Shown piece after piece: positions 17,198 through 25,186 of a stretch of DNA of 36,227 nt. The stretch spans positions 34 through 36,260 of the forward strand of contig NZ_BADA01000110.1 in NCBI RefSeq assembly GCF_000333395.1. The letters are read 5' to 3'. Source of the stretch: Microbacterium sp. B19. Its GTDB lineage: Bacteria > Actinomycetota > Actinomycetes > Actinomycetales > Microbacteriaceae. The notes below the pieces were generated by a model. The model saw only the letters and a program-made list of their open reading frames with translations, made no database searches and was not told where the DNA came from. Each line of letters starts with the position of its first letter. Position 1 is the stretch's first letter. The translations under genes were made by a program, and so were the position numbers.

Positions 17198-18367
17198 TCA
17201 GCGCGCCGCGGCCCCGGCGTCCACCGCCCGGGGAGCGCCGCGCCGATCCGGGTCGAACCGCAGCAGCATGCGTTGCGCGCGGATCTCGACGCCGCGGTGC
17301 AGTACCCAGGCGAGGCCGAGCGAGATCGCGAATGCCAATGCGGCGAGCGCGATCGCGCGCGGCCAGTGGAGCTCCGGATGCCCGTCGGGCCACGCCGACG
17401 ACACCGACGCGATCACGAGCAGGTGCACGAGGTAGAACGCGAACGACAGGCGGCCGAGTTCCTGCCACGTGGGCCCCGCGAGGAAGGTCGAGGAGCGGTG
17501 CGCGTCCGCCGACGCGAGCGACGCCACGAGCAGCGCGAAGCCCCCGACCGTCATCGCGACGCCGGGGTGGATGTCCGTGCCGGGCAGCGGCGGCGCCTCG
17601 GACATCGCGTAGCCGAGCACCGCGAGCGGCACCGCGAAGCGCAGCGGCGCCGGGCGCCATGCGGTCTGCTTCATGAGCAGCGCCAGCACGACGCCGAGCA
17701 CGAACTCCGGCAGGCGCAGGAGCGGAGTGGATGCCGCCGACATCGGCACGGGCGAGCCGGCGGCGATCGCGGGGGCCAGGGCCACGAGCACGAGCGCGGC
17801 GGCGGCGACGCTCCAGAGCACGCGCGCGGACCGCCCCGCGACGAGCCGGATCACGAGCGGGAACGTGAGGTAGAAGAACGCCTCGCACACGAGCGACCAG
17901 CTCGCGGGGTTGCCGGCCTGCCACCAGTCGGGGAACCATCCGCTGATCAGGAGCAGGTTCGCCCCGACCGGCAGGACGCCCGGGGACCGGATCTCGGGCA
18001 CGAGCGTCGCGGCAGCGGCGAGCGCGAGCATCACGCCGACGACGTGCAGCGGATAGATGCGCGCCGCGCGGTGCAGCCAGAACGACCGGGCGCTCTGCGC
18101 GGGCTTGTACCCCCACGCCAGCACGAACCCCGACAGGATGAAGAACAGGGTCACGCCGGTCTTCCCGGCCTCGAAGACGAAGCCCCACAGGTCGCCGGCG
18201 CGGCCGCCGAAGTACTCCACGGCCATGAGGTGGTGGCCGAAGATGAGCATCGCCGTCAGCCAGCGGAGGCCGGTGAGCGAGGGCAGGTGCCGGGCCGCGA
18301 GGGGGCGATCGGATGCCGAGGAGCGAACGCCGACGTCGGGGGCCGTCGTGGTCGTACTGATGGTCAT
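17198..18367 (-). CDS. Acyltransferase family 3 membrane protein
   Basis: Polytopic membrane protein of 389 residues with about ten hydrophobic helices. N-terminal hallmarks of acyltransferase-3 (OatA/NodX-like): LPSLTGLRWLTAMLIFGHHL (His in helix 1), GVTLFFILSGFVLAWGY and FWLHRAARIYPLH, which place the conserved His and Arg residues. Such enzymes move acetyl or other acyl groups onto sugars of cell wall, polysaccharide or glycolipid. No SGNH domain is fused, so this is the membrane module alone. ATG 18367 is preceded by GGGAGG. It stands alone; the acceptor cannot be inferred. A 12-nt stretch at the 3' end (TCAGCGCGCCGC) is repeated 35 bp downstream of the stop. Confidence 0.9.
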   Translation of the reverse strand: MTISTTTTAPDVGVRSSASDRPLAARHLPSLTGLRWLTAMLIFGHHLMAVEYFGGRAGDLWGFVFEAGKTGVTLFFILSGFVLAWGYKPAQSARSFWLHRAARIYPLHVVGVMLALAAAATLVPEIRSPGVLPVGANLLLISGWFPDWWQAGNPASWSLVCEAFFYLTFPLVIRLVAGRSARVLWSVAAAALVLVALAPAIAAGSPVPMSAASTPLLRLPEFVLGVVLALLMKQTAWRPAPLRFAVPLAVLGYAMSEAPPLPGTDIHPGVAMTVGGFALLVASLASADAHRSSTFLAGPTWQELGRLSFAFYLVHLLVIASVSSAWPDGHPELHWPRAIALAALAFAISLGLAWVLHRGVEIRAQRMLLRFDPDRRGAPRAVDAGAAAR

Positions 18368-18512
18368 CGCCTCCCGGAACGCTCGCGTCGGCAGCGCGGA
18401 GCCGCTCCGACGCCGGAACGTTACCCGTTCGTGATGAGGAGAAGCCTGAGAAGGCCTGGGCTTGACGCGGGGGCGGGGGCGATGGCATCCAGTCCTCCCT
18501 CGGGGTGGCCCA

Positions 18513-18748
18513 TGTCCCCCTTCGTGCAGTCGCAGCACCCGAAACCTGCACAAACTGGGACACCGGATGCCACCCACCCGACGCCACAGCCCACCCCACA
18601 CCGCATGTCCCACTTTGTGCAGCCACAGCCCCCCAAACCTGCACAAACTGGGACACCGGATGCCCCCCACCCGACGCCGCAGCCCACCCCACGCCGCATG
18701 TCCCACTTTGTGCAGCCACAGCCCCAAAAACCTGCACAAACTGGGACA
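18513..18748. repeat. Family C: three palindromes in a 93-bp tandem array
   Basis: Units at 18513-18562, 18606-18655 and 18699-18748, each 50 bp: a left arm TGTCCCACTTTGTGCAG (copy 1 differs at two positions), a 16-bp spacer and a right arm CTGCACAAACTGGGACA that is its complement except one base. The period is exactly 93 bp, and the 43-bp linkers are also repeated. The array ends 21 nt from the TetR stop (18770). No gene is seen in the surrounding gap 18368-18769. Confidence 0.9.
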
Positions 18749-18769
18749 CGGGATGCCGCCCGCTGCGGT

Positions 18770-19378
18770 TCAGCGGTCGGCGGGCGCCTGCAGCAGCATC
18801 CCGAACGTCCGCAAGGTGTCGCTCAGGCCGACGGACGCGTCGAGCAGCCACTGGATCTGCAGACCATCGGATGCCGCGATGAGCAGGGCCGCGAGGTGGT
18901 CGGGCGGCACGTCGTCGCGGATGCGGCCCTCGGCCTGCTGCACACGGAACGTCTCGCCGAGCTCGGCCCGCAGCCGCTCGAAACGGGTCGTGAAGTAGTC
19001 CTTGCCGACGCCGCTGTCGGCCTCGAGCGCGGCGGCGACGAGCGTGGAATAGAGCTGCACGAACCCCGGCACCTCGACGTTGGCGGTCGCGGCGGCGATC
19101 ATGCCTTCGACGCCGGGTTCGGTGGGGTGCGCGACCTCCTCCTCGTGCTGCTTCGCGGCGGCGTGGTCGTACACCGCGACGAGGAGTTGCTCGCGCGAGT
19201 CGAAGTAGTGCAGGAGCGCGGCGTGCGAGACGCCGATGGACTCGGCGATGCGGCGCAGCGACGTGCCGTCCGCCCCGCGGCGGCGGAACACCTCGATGGC
19301 GCGGTCGAGGATCTCCTGCCGTCGCTCGACTCCGCGGCGCCGCTGGCCGGGTCGGCCGATCGTGGCATCCTCGCTCAT
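18770..19378 (-). CDS. TetR-family transcriptional regulator
   Basis: Protein of 202 residues. The HTH is near 20-65 (RQEILDRAIEVFRRRGADG, then LRRIAESIGVSHAALLHYFDSREQLL), the standard TetR N-terminal domain; the C-terminal helical part is presumably the ligand and dimer domain. ATG 19378 is chosen over an in-frame ATG at 19396 because AAGGTGG precedes it and MSEDATIGRPGQRRRGVERR is a normal lead-in. It is divergent from the isomerase/dehydrogenase pair, with a 20-bp perfect palindrome between them, so it probably represses both sides until a sugar-derived or other ligand binds (inference). Confidence 0.9.
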   Translation of the reverse strand: MSEDATIGRPGQRRRGVERRQEILDRAIEVFRRRGADGTSLRRIAESIGVSHAALLHYFDSREQLLVAVYDHAAAKQHEEEVAHPTEPGVEGMIAAATANVEVPGFVQLYSTLVAAALEADSGVGKDYFTTRFERLRAELGETFRVQQAEGRIRDDVPPDHLAALLIAASDGLQIQWLLDASVGLSDTLRTFGMLLQAPADR

Positions 19379-19411
19379 CCGCCCACCTTCTCGCATCCGT
19401 CGGGGCTAGCG

Positions 19412-19431
19412 TAACCTCCACGTGGAGGTTA
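19412..19431. promoter_or_regulatory. 20-bp perfect palindrome, TetR operator
   Basis: TAACCTCCACGTGGAGGTTA, exactly self-complementary, midway between the divergent tetR and isomerase genes. It overlaps -10-like TACGCT on the minus strand (19413-19408) and TAGAGT on the plus strand (19430-19435), so a bound dimer would block both promoters. Confidence 0.8.
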
Positions 19432-19484
19432 GAGTGGCCGCACGGCCCCTTCGGCCCTCAACGACGACCTGTAGAAGGACTCCG

Positions 19485-20315
19485 ATGACCACCTCCCTCC
19501 CCGAAGCCTCGGTGCAGCTGTACGCGCTGGCATCCGAGTTCTCGGCCGACATGTCGGGCTCGCTCGACAAGCTCGCCGGCCTCGGCCTCCGCAACGTCGA
19601 GGCGTTCGCGTTCGTCGACCGTCCCGCGGAGATCCGGGCGGCCCTGGATGCCAGCGGCCTGGCCTCCCCCACCGGCCACGCCCCGCTGCTCAGCGACGAG
19701 CTGTGGACGCCGGACGGCTCGATCCCCACGCCCGCGCCCGAGGTGGTGTTCGAGGCGGCCGCGACGATCGGCATCCGGACGGTCATCGACCCGTTCGTCT
19801 CGCCCGACCGCTGGCTCACCGAAGAGGGCGTCGCCGACATCGCCGAGCGCCTCAACCGCGCCGCCGACGTCGCCGCGACCTTCGGCCTGAGCGTCGGCTA
19901 CCACAACCACGCGCAGGAGTTCGTGGCCGACTTCGCCGGCCAGACGGCGTACGAGCGGTTCGTGGAGCTCACCGACGAGCGCGTGCAGCTCGAGCTCGAC
20001 CTGTTCTGGGCGCTGACCGGCGGCCAGGACGTTCCCGCGCTCGTCGCGAAGCTCGGCGACCGCCTCACCGCGGTGCACGTGAAGGACGGCGTCGTTCCGA
20101 CGATCAACCCGTGGGGACCGGATGCCGGGGAGATGTCGTCCGCGACCCTCGACCAGCGTCACGCCGGCACGGCGGACGTGCCGCTCGCCGAAGCGCTGCG
20201 CGCCGGCACGGGCATCGAGTTCGCCGTCATCGAGTACGACCGCGCGCCCGGCGACGTGTTCGCCGACATCGCCGCGAGCCTGGCGTTCCTGAAGGACGGC
20301 GGGTTCGTCGCATGA
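19485..20315 (+). CDS. Sugar phosphate isomerase/epimerase (xylose-isomerase-like TIM barrel)
   Basis: Protein of 276 residues of the AP-endonuclease-2/xylose-isomerase-like barrel family. Metal-site-type residues appear in GYHNHAQEF (about 143-151), LELDLFWALTGG and HVKDG (about 200), with the last strand giving EFAVIEYDRAP. Members isomerise or epimerise keto- and inositol-type sugars with a divalent metal. ATG 19485 is set by AGAAGGA five nt upstream; the earlier in-frame ATG at 19422 lies inside the operator. The gene overlaps the next by ATGA. The substrate is unknown; pairing with a Gfo/Idh/MocA enzyme is typical of catabolic sugar oxidation-epimerisation. Confidence 0.88.
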   Translation: MTTSLPEASVQLYALASEFSADMSGSLDKLAGLGLRNVEAFAFVDRPAEIRAALDASGLASPTGHAPLLSDELWTPDGSIPTPAPEVVFEAAATIGIRTVIDPFVSPDRWLTEEGVADIAERLNRAADVAATFGLSVGYHNHAQEFVADFAGQTAYERFVELTDERVQLELDLFWALTGGQDVPALVAKLGDRLTAVHVKDGVVPTINPWGPDAGEMSSATLDQRHAGTADVPLAEALRAGTGIEFAVIEYDRAPGDVFADIAASLAFLKDGGFVA

Positions 20316-21439
20316 CCCGGCCGCTCGGAGTCGGCGTCATCGGCGCCGGCGTCATCAGCCAGACGTACCTCGAGAACCTCACGTCGTTCCCCGACGTGGA
20401 CGTCGTCGCGGTCGGCGATCTGCTGCCCGATCGCGCCCGCGCGAAGGCCGACGAACACGGCGTCGCCGCGGCCGGAACGCCCGACGACGTGCTGGCGAAC
20501 CCCGATGTCGACCTGGTCGTGAACCTCACGATCCCGCAGGTGCACGTCGAGGTGTCGTCGGCGGCGATCGCGGCGGGCAAGCACGTGTGGACCGAGAAGC
20601 CCATCGGCCTCGACCGCGACGCGACCCGCGCGCTCCTCGCGCAGGCGGATGCCGCGGGCGTCCGCATCGGCTCGGCCCCCGACACGCTGCTCGGACCCGC
20701 ATTCCAGACCGCGAAGCGCGCGATCCAGGGCGGCGTGATCGGCGAACCTCTGTTCGTGCAGACGTCGTTCCAGACGCAGGGGCCCGACCTGTGGCATCCG
20801 GATCCCGCGTTCCTCTTCGCCCGCGGCGCCGGACCTCTGCTCGACATGGGGCCGTACTACTTCTCGGCGCTCGTGAGCCTGCTCGGTCCGATTGCGGCGG
20901 TCACCGCGCGCGGCTCGCGCCCGCGTCTCGAGCGGACGATCCACACCGGCCCGCGCGCCGGCGAGACGTTCCCGGTCGAGGTTCCGTCGACCGTGCAGGT
21001 GCTGACGTCGTTCGCGGCCGGGCAGCACGGCACGCACCTGCTGAGCTTCGACTCCGCGCTCGAGCGCCACGGCGTCGTCGAGATCCACGGATCCGAGGGC
21101 ACGATCCTGCTCGCCGATCCGAACCGCTTCGAGGGCCGCATCGCGTACGTGAAGCCCCTCGGCGTCTTCCGCGACGGTATGAAGACCGAGCAGGAGTGGA
21201 TCGAGATCCCGAACGAGGGCGTCGTCGTCGGCCGCGGACTCGGCGTGCTCGACATGGCCCGCGCGATCGCCGCCGACCGCCCCCACGTCGCGACCGGCGA
21301 GCTCGGCTTCCACGTGCTCGACGTCATGCTGTCGGCCGAGGAGTCGTCCGCCACCGGCCAGACGCTGGAGATCGGCAGCACCGTGGCGCCCGTGCCGCTG
21401 CTCGACGAGGGCTTCGACCCCTTCGCGCGGACGCTGTAA
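20312..21439 (+). CDS. Gfo/Idh/MocA-family oxidoreductase
   Basis: NAD(P)-dependent sugar dehydrogenase-like protein of 375 residues. The N-terminal Rossmann motif is GVGVIGAGVISQTYLENL (about 6-23); the conserved cofactor/active-site element is HVWTEKPIGLD (about 90-100, Lys of EKP); and LLDMGPYYFSALVSLLGP lies where the family has D-x-G-x-H/Y, so Asp-Met-Gly-Pro-Tyr is the likely catalytic stretch. The ATG at 20312 overlaps the isomerase stop (ATGA). The two genes make a coupled pair under the divergent TetR protein. Substrate not determinable. The last codons are duplicated just downstream (21457-21482). Confidence 0.9.
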   Translation: MTRPLGVGVIGAGVISQTYLENLTSFPDVDVVAVGDLLPDRARAKADEHGVAAAGTPDDVLANPDVDLVVNLTIPQVHVEVSSAAIAAGKHVWTEKPIGLDRDATRALLAQADAAGVRIGSAPDTLLGPAFQTAKRAIQGGVIGEPLFVQTSFQTQGPDLWHPDPAFLFARGAGPLLDMGPYYFSALVSLLGPIAAVTARGSRPRLERTIHTGPRAGETFPVEVPSTVQVLTSFAAGQHGTHLLSFDSALERHGVVEIHGSEGTILLADPNRFEGRIAYVKPLGVFRDGMKTEQEWIEIPNEGVVVGRGLGVLDMARAIAADRPHVATGELGFHVLDVMLSAEESSATGQTLEIGSTVAPVPLLDEGFDPFARTL

Positions 21440-21482
21440 CCGCTCGCAGCATCGTCCGCGCGGGCGCTGTTATCGCTCGCGG
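21425..21482. repeat. Imperfect direct repeat across the 3' end of the Gfo/Idh/MocA gene
   Basis: A ~26-bp stretch covering the last codons and stop (from 21425, CGCGCGGACGCTGTAACCG) recurs 32 bp later (from 21457, CGCGCGGGCGCTGTTATCG) with a few changes. It looks like a small tandem duplication of the gene end. Confidence 0.55.
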
Positions 21483-21581
21483 CCGTTCCCGCCCCGGGGT
21501 GTCTTGTGGATGCCGCGGGGCGGGGGTGTGTTCAGGGGCGGTTTTGCGCGGGGCGCGGGGGCGCTGGGGCGCTGGGTTGTT

Positions 21582-21690
21582 GCGGGGGTGATGCCGTGGT
21601 TGCGGGGGCGGCGGGCGCGCTGGGGTGGTCGCGGGGGCGATGCCGTGGTTGCGGGGACGGCGGGGCGCGCTGGGGTGGTCGCGTGGGCGG
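21582..21690. repeat. G-rich tandem repeat, ~49-bp unit, two full copies
   Basis: Unit begins GCGGGGGTGATGCCGTGG at 21582, again at 21631 (GCGGGGGCGATGCCGTGG) and starts a third time at 21681. The plus strand from about 21490 to 21700 is very G-rich with many GGGG runs, capable of quadruplex formation. No credible gene: frames here are open only because of the composition. The gap 21440-21958 holds this array and two family B copies. Confidence 0.7.
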
Positions 21691-21725
21691 GGCGTTGCGC
21701 GCGGATGCCGCGGCGCCCCGGGCGT

Positions 21726-21795
21726 GCGGAGGAGATCCGGCCAGCAGAGGGCCATCCGCCCGGCATCCACCCTCCGCTCCCCGAATCCCCTCCCG
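21726..21795. repeat. Family B nested repeat, copy 1
   Basis: About 70 bp starting GCGGAGGAGATCCGG and ending CCGAATCCCCTCCCG, with an inner GGCATCC and CCTCCGC. Nearly identical (two differences) to copy 2, 152 bp downstream. Outer and inner segments form GGAGGA/TCCTCC-type dyads, clearest in copy 4. Confidence 0.8.
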
Positions 21796-21877
21796 TCGCG
21801 TGACGTCAAGAAGGCCGCACGCAGTGCGTACCGAAACCAGTGCTGAGCCGGAACCCGGATGCCACGGCCCACCGCGA

Positions 21878-21947
21878 GCGGAGGAAATCCGGCCAGCAGA
21901 GGGCCATCCGCCCGGCATCCATCCTCCGCTCCCCGAATCCCCTCCCG
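21878..21947. repeat. Family B nested repeat, copy 2
   Basis: Same ~70-bp sequence as copy 1 apart from two transitions. It ends 11 bp before the first possible start of the acetyltransferase gene. Confidence 0.8.
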
Positions 21948-21958
21948 CTGCGTGCCGA

Positions 21959-22483
21959 ATGGTGAGGGCGGGCGCGGGCACGCAACCCGAACGGCATGCG
22001 TGCTTGACTCGATTGGTGGATCTCGAGCGGTGCCGTCCGGAAGATGTCGGGGCGCTGACGGCGTTTCTCGAGTCGGTTGACCTCACGCTCAGCGGCCTGG
22101 ACGCACCGAGCGTGCGACTGTGGGTGGAGCGCGATGAGACTGGTGCGATCGTCGGCAGCACCGGGTATGAGATCAGCGGCGACGGTCATCACGCGCTGAT
22201 CCGCAGCGTCGCGGTTCGGCCGACGCATCGCTCCCGCGGGAGCGGCAGTGCCCTCGCGAGCTTCGCACTGACGCGCGCCGCCGAGGAAGGGGCGCGCACG
22301 GCCTGGCTCTTCAGCCGCCGCTCCGGGCCGTTCTGGCAGAGCCTGGGGTTCGAACCCGCCGACCGCGACGAACTCGCCGCGGCACTCGCTGATACGCATC
22401 AAGTGCGGCTGTTCCAGCGAACCGGGCAACTGGGGCGCGAGGTCGCGTGGTCGCGGCCGCTGGGAGGGCGCACCGGCGCGTGA
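21959..22483 (+). CDS. GNAT-family N-acetyltransferase (ArsN2-like)
   Basis: Acetyl-CoA-dependent transferase. Motif A is LIRSVAVRPTHRSRGSGSALASFAL (Q/R-x-x-G-x-G/A as RSRGSG), and the C-terminal part has TAWLFSRRSGPFWQSLGFEPADRDEL. The N-terminal LERCRPEDVGALTAFLESVDLTLSGLD and overall spacing resemble the ArsN2-type 'arsenic-resistance' acetyltransferases, but no other arsenic gene is present, so that link is weak. Start is uncertain: ATG 21959 gives 174 residues, GTG 22016 gives 155 and begins right at the conserved domain; neither has a clear SD. It stands alone downstream of family B repeats. Confidence 0.78.
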   Translation: MVRAGAGTQPERHACLTRLVDLERCRPEDVGALTAFLESVDLTLSGLDAPSVRLWVERDETGAIVGSTGYEISGDGHHALIRSVAVRPTHRSRGSGSALASFALTRAAEEGARTAWLFSRRSGPFWQSLGFEPADRDELAAALADTHQVRLFQRTGQLGREVAWSRPLGGRTGA

Positions 22484-22495
22484 ATAGGCCGGACC

Positions 22496-22515
22496 GTGAG
22501 TCTTCGAGACTTCAC
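22496..22515. terminator. Possible terminator after the acetyltransferase gene
   Basis: GTGAGTCT-TCG-AGAC-TTCAC forms an 8-bp stem with one bulged T, 12 nt after the stop. A second perfect dyad, GGAAATCG (22535-22542) / CGATTTCC (22554-22561), follows and could be part of the same termination region or an operator for the next gene. Confidence 0.45.
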
Positions 22516-22661
22516 CCGCAGCGCTTCCTGCTACGGAAATCGAAGGTCGCTGGCGATTTCCACGGATCCACAGACGCCGCACCCCTTCTACACATCGGGT
22601 GACGCGGCGGATCTGTCCCCATTTCGGCTCGTGGGCCGGGTTCGATGTCGGAGGCCGTCGC

Positions 22662-22667
22662 TAGCAT
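22662..22667 (+). promoter_or_regulatory. -10 element of leaderless HNH-gene mRNA
   Basis: TAGCAT followed by 6 nt (gcacac) and the ATG at 22674. Confidence 0.5.
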
Positions 22668-22673
22668 GCACAC

Positions 22674-24188
22674 ATGTCTTTCGATCCGGTTCCGACACCG
22701 CCCGATAAGGGGGCTTCCGCTCTCTCGGCGGTGTTGGTCGAGGTGCGCGGAACGGATGCCGAACTCGCCTCCGCCGAAGCCCGACGCACGCGGGCGTTGG
22801 CCCGCGCAGGCCGCCTCGCCCTGAACGCGTCCGCGGGGGTGCGGGCGTCGGGGAGAGCGGCGGAGTTGGCGTTGCGGGAAGTCGCGTCCGAGATCGCGGC
22901 CGCGGAGTGCGTGTCGGATCGGAGTGTGCAGGCGCAGATCGGGCGGGCGATGACCCTTGCCGACGACTTCCCCGTCACCCTGGACGCGTGGGAGGCGGGG
23001 GCCCTCACGCGGACGCATGTGCGGGTGATCGTGGATGCCGGGACACCCCTGCCCCCGGAGCGGCGTGGCGAGTTCGACGTGCTCGCCGTCGCCACCGCCG
23101 ACGGATTGAGCCCCGGACGGTTGAAGGCCCGTCTGGCCGCGTTGGCGGAGTCGCTGCAGCCCACGACCCTGACCGAACGGCACCACCGCGGCCGCGAAAC
23201 ACGGTGCGTGCGCGTCGTGCCGGGGGAGGACGGGATGTCCGACCTGATCGCGACGCTCCCGACGGTGCTGGCGGTGGGGATCTACGACCGGCTCGTGCAA
23301 CAGAGCGCCGCGATCATCGACATGCGACGAGATGTCGGGCGCGGTGACGCCTCAACGGGAGAACCCGCGGGTAGCCGTGAGAGTGGTGACGAACGCGGTG
23401 GCACCAGTGGCGCCGCAACGACTGCCGCGCCCGACACGCAGATCCCTGATATTCGAACGCTCGACACCAGAACGGGCGACACCCGGACCGCCGATCAGGT
23501 GCGCGCGGACATCCTCGCGGATCTGCTGCTGACGGCTGCACCGGATGCCGACCCCACCCGTAGCGACGATGGCCCCGGCACCCTCGGTACGATCCGGGCG
23601 CGGGTGCAGGTCGTGGTCCCGGCGTTGACGATGCTGCGCCCCGGGACCGAGAACTCCGATCCCGCTGACCTCGTCGGCCACGGACCCATCGACGCCGGCA
23701 CCGCCCGCGCCTTGGCCGAAGCCACCCCGGTCCCCTGGGACCGGGTCATCACCCACCCCGTCACCGGGGAGGTGCTCCGCACCGACACGTACCAGCGGAC
23801 CACCGCGATCGATCGGCACCTCCGCGCCCGCGACCGCCACTGCCGATGGCCCGGGTGCGTCGCCCCGGCCGTGCGCTGCGAAGTCGACCACACCCACGAC
23901 TGGGCCCTCGGCGGACCCACCGACGTCACCAACCTGGCGCACCTGTGTCAAAGACACCACACCCAGAAACAGTTCACCCGCTGGACGGTCCGACAACTCC
24001 CCACCGGGGTCCTCGAGTGGACCTCGCCGACGGGACGCGTCTATATCGACGAACCCCTCCCGTACTCCCCAGCAGTCAGATTCCTCCCCGACGACCCCAC
24101 CCCACCGCCGCCACCCGCGACCGACCCGCCACCCCCAACCGAACCGCCAGACCCTGCCGGCCATGAACGCGAACCAGCGCCGCTCTGA
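22674..24188 (+). CDS. DUF222 / HNH endonuclease domain protein (13E12-type family)
   Basis: Protein of 504 residues. The N-terminal DUF222 region (about 20-330) contains ALTRTHVRVIVDAGTPLPPE and SPGRLKARLAALAESL, typical of actinobacterial '13E12 repeat' proteins. The HNH nuclease motif is at about 385-435: CRWPGC (first zinc Cys pair), then EVDHTHDWALGGPTDVTNLAHLCQRHHTQK, with the HNH His, Asn and His residues and the CQRHH second knuckle. A Pro-rich tail ends the protein. Such genes occur in many copies in Microbacteriaceae and mycobacteria; cellular role unknown, and nuclease activity is inferred from the intact motif. Start at the leaderless ATG 22674. Confidence 0.9.
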   Translation: MSFDPVPTPPDKGASALSAVLVEVRGTDAELASAEARRTRALARAGRLALNASAGVRASGRAAELALREVASEIAAAECVSDRSVQAQIGRAMTLADDFPVTLDAWEAGALTRTHVRVIVDAGTPLPPERRGEFDVLAVATADGLSPGRLKARLAALAESLQPTTLTERHHRGRETRCVRVVPGEDGMSDLIATLPTVLAVGIYDRLVQQSAAIIDMRRDVGRGDASTGEPAGSRESGDERGGTSGAATTAAPDTQIPDIRTLDTRTGDTRTADQVRADILADLLLTAAPDADPTRSDDGPGTLGTIRARVQVVVPALTMLRPGTENSDPADLVGHGPIDAGTARALAEATPVPWDRVITHPVTGEVLRTDTYQRTTAIDRHLRARDRHCRWPGCVAPAVRCEVDHTHDWALGGPTDVTNLAHLCQRHHTQKQFTRWTVRQLPTGVLEWTSPTGRVYIDEPLPYSPAVRFLPDDPTPPPPPATDPPPPTEPPDPAGHEREPAPL

Positions 24189-24451
24189 AACCGTGCGTCA
24201 GCGCGCCCGGGCGGACAGGCGAGTGCACGCGCCGGCGCGGCCGCCCGAGCCAGGTGCGCTCCGGCAGGGCGGAGCCCCGCGGGTGGCGCGCCCAGCAGAG
24301 GGGCCCGGGGGCAGCGCGCCCCTCACGGCGAGCGAGGGCGACGCGCCCGCAAAGGCCCGCTGGGGCCGGCCCCCAGGACCGCGCACAAGACGCGCGTACC
24401 TGACGCCAGAGCGGGGCACAGCCCGCGAGCCCACGAGCCCTCGCTGGGCAT
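24189..24451. other. Gene-free GC-rich gap between convergent genes
   Basis: 263 bp between the HNH and MBL stops. All frames read as low-complexity Ala/Arg/Pro/Gly, so no gene is supported. It contains GGGGCCGGCCCC (24362-24373), a short self-complementary stretch that may help terminate transcription, and several CGCGCCC/GGGCGCG-type repeats. Unlike the other long gaps it carries no family A, B or C element. Confidence 0.5.
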
Positions 24452-25186
24452 CTACCCCAGCAGCACCCGCAGCCGCTCGTACTCCTCCGCCATGCCCGGG
24501 TTCGCGCGGCGCGGGTCGCGCGACTCTCCCATCTCCCGCACGTCGGCGAGGTACCGTCGGTCGGCCTCCAGCCGCGCGAGCGCATCCGAGCCCACCGAAC
24601 CGTGCCCCGGGATCACCACCCGCGCCGCGCGCGCGAACGGCTCCAGCACGTCGAGCGCCCGCTCGTACGCCGGAACGTCGTCCGGATCGAACGGCAACGG
24701 CAACTCGACATCGCTCAGCATGTCGCCGGCGACGAGCACCCGCGGCCCCGGCAGCCAGACCGCCGTGTGCCCCGGAGCGTGCCCATCGTGCACGACGAGT
24801 TCGACGTCGAACGCGGGGGAGCCGGCATCCACCCGGCCCATCAGCTCGACAAGTTCGGCGGGGAACTCCGACCCGAGCGCGGCGACCAGAGCGTCCCGCT
24901 CGACGACCGCGAGCTCAGCCGTCCGCGCCGACGCCCACCGCGGCACATCGCCGAAGAAGGGATGCCACAGCAGATGATCGTGATGCGCGTGGGTCGCGAA
25001 CCCCTCGGCGACCGTCAGCCCCCGCTCCCGCAACGCGGCGGCGAGCGCGTCGAGTTCGTCGGGCAACCATCCGGGATCGATCAGCAACGCCCGACCGGAT
25101 TCAACGACCACCGTCGTGTTCGTCTGCATCACGCAGCTCGTGGCGGCGAGCACGTCCGGCGCGACCTCACGGAGGGGAACCATCAC
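24452..25186 (-). CDS. MBL-fold metallo-hydrolase
   Basis: Protein of 244 residues with a complete metallo-beta-lactamase metal site: THAHHDH (His66, His68, Asp70, His71), HAPGHTA (third-site His), the bridging Asp in VAGDMLSD and the last His in IPGHGS. The family includes glyoxalase II, lactonases and RNA/DNA processors; this compact form with ~240 residues is a generic hydrolase. The GTG at 25186 overlaps the VOC stop as GTGA; the following ATG at 25183 is an equally good start (TGATG). It is co-transcribed with the VOC gene, a pairing that may hint at aldehyde or lactone detoxification (inference). Confidence 0.87.
   Translation of the reverse strand: MMVPLREVAPDVLAATSCVMQTNTTVVVESGRALLIDPGWLPDELDALAAALRERGLTVAEGFATHAHHDHLLWHPFFGDVPRWASARTAELAVVERDALVAALGSEFPAELVELMGRVDAGSPAFDVELVVHDGHAPGHTAVWLPGPRVLVAGDMLSDVELPLPFDPDDVPAYERALDVLEPFARAARVVIPGHGSVGSDALARLEADRRYLADVREMGESRDPRRANPGMAEEYERLRVLLG

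Noticed and set aside
18513..18748. CRISPR array
   Set aside because: Only three units; the supposed spacers (43 bp) are themselves repeated, and the repeat is a 50-bp interrupted palindrome. No cas gene nearby.
16484..19414. 976-codon open frame on the plus strand across SDR, acyltransferase and TetR genes
   Set aside because: Low-complexity product, opposite to three genes with clear family motifs, and it runs through intergenic repeats.
21959..22483. Arsenic resistance island based on the ArsN2-like acetyltransferase
   Set aside because: No arsR, arsC, arsB or related gene in the window.
22674..24188. HNH gene as homing endonuclease or mobile intron
   Set aside because: No interrupted host gene, intron structure or terminal repeats; the DUF222 architecture marks it as the chromosomal actinobacterial family.
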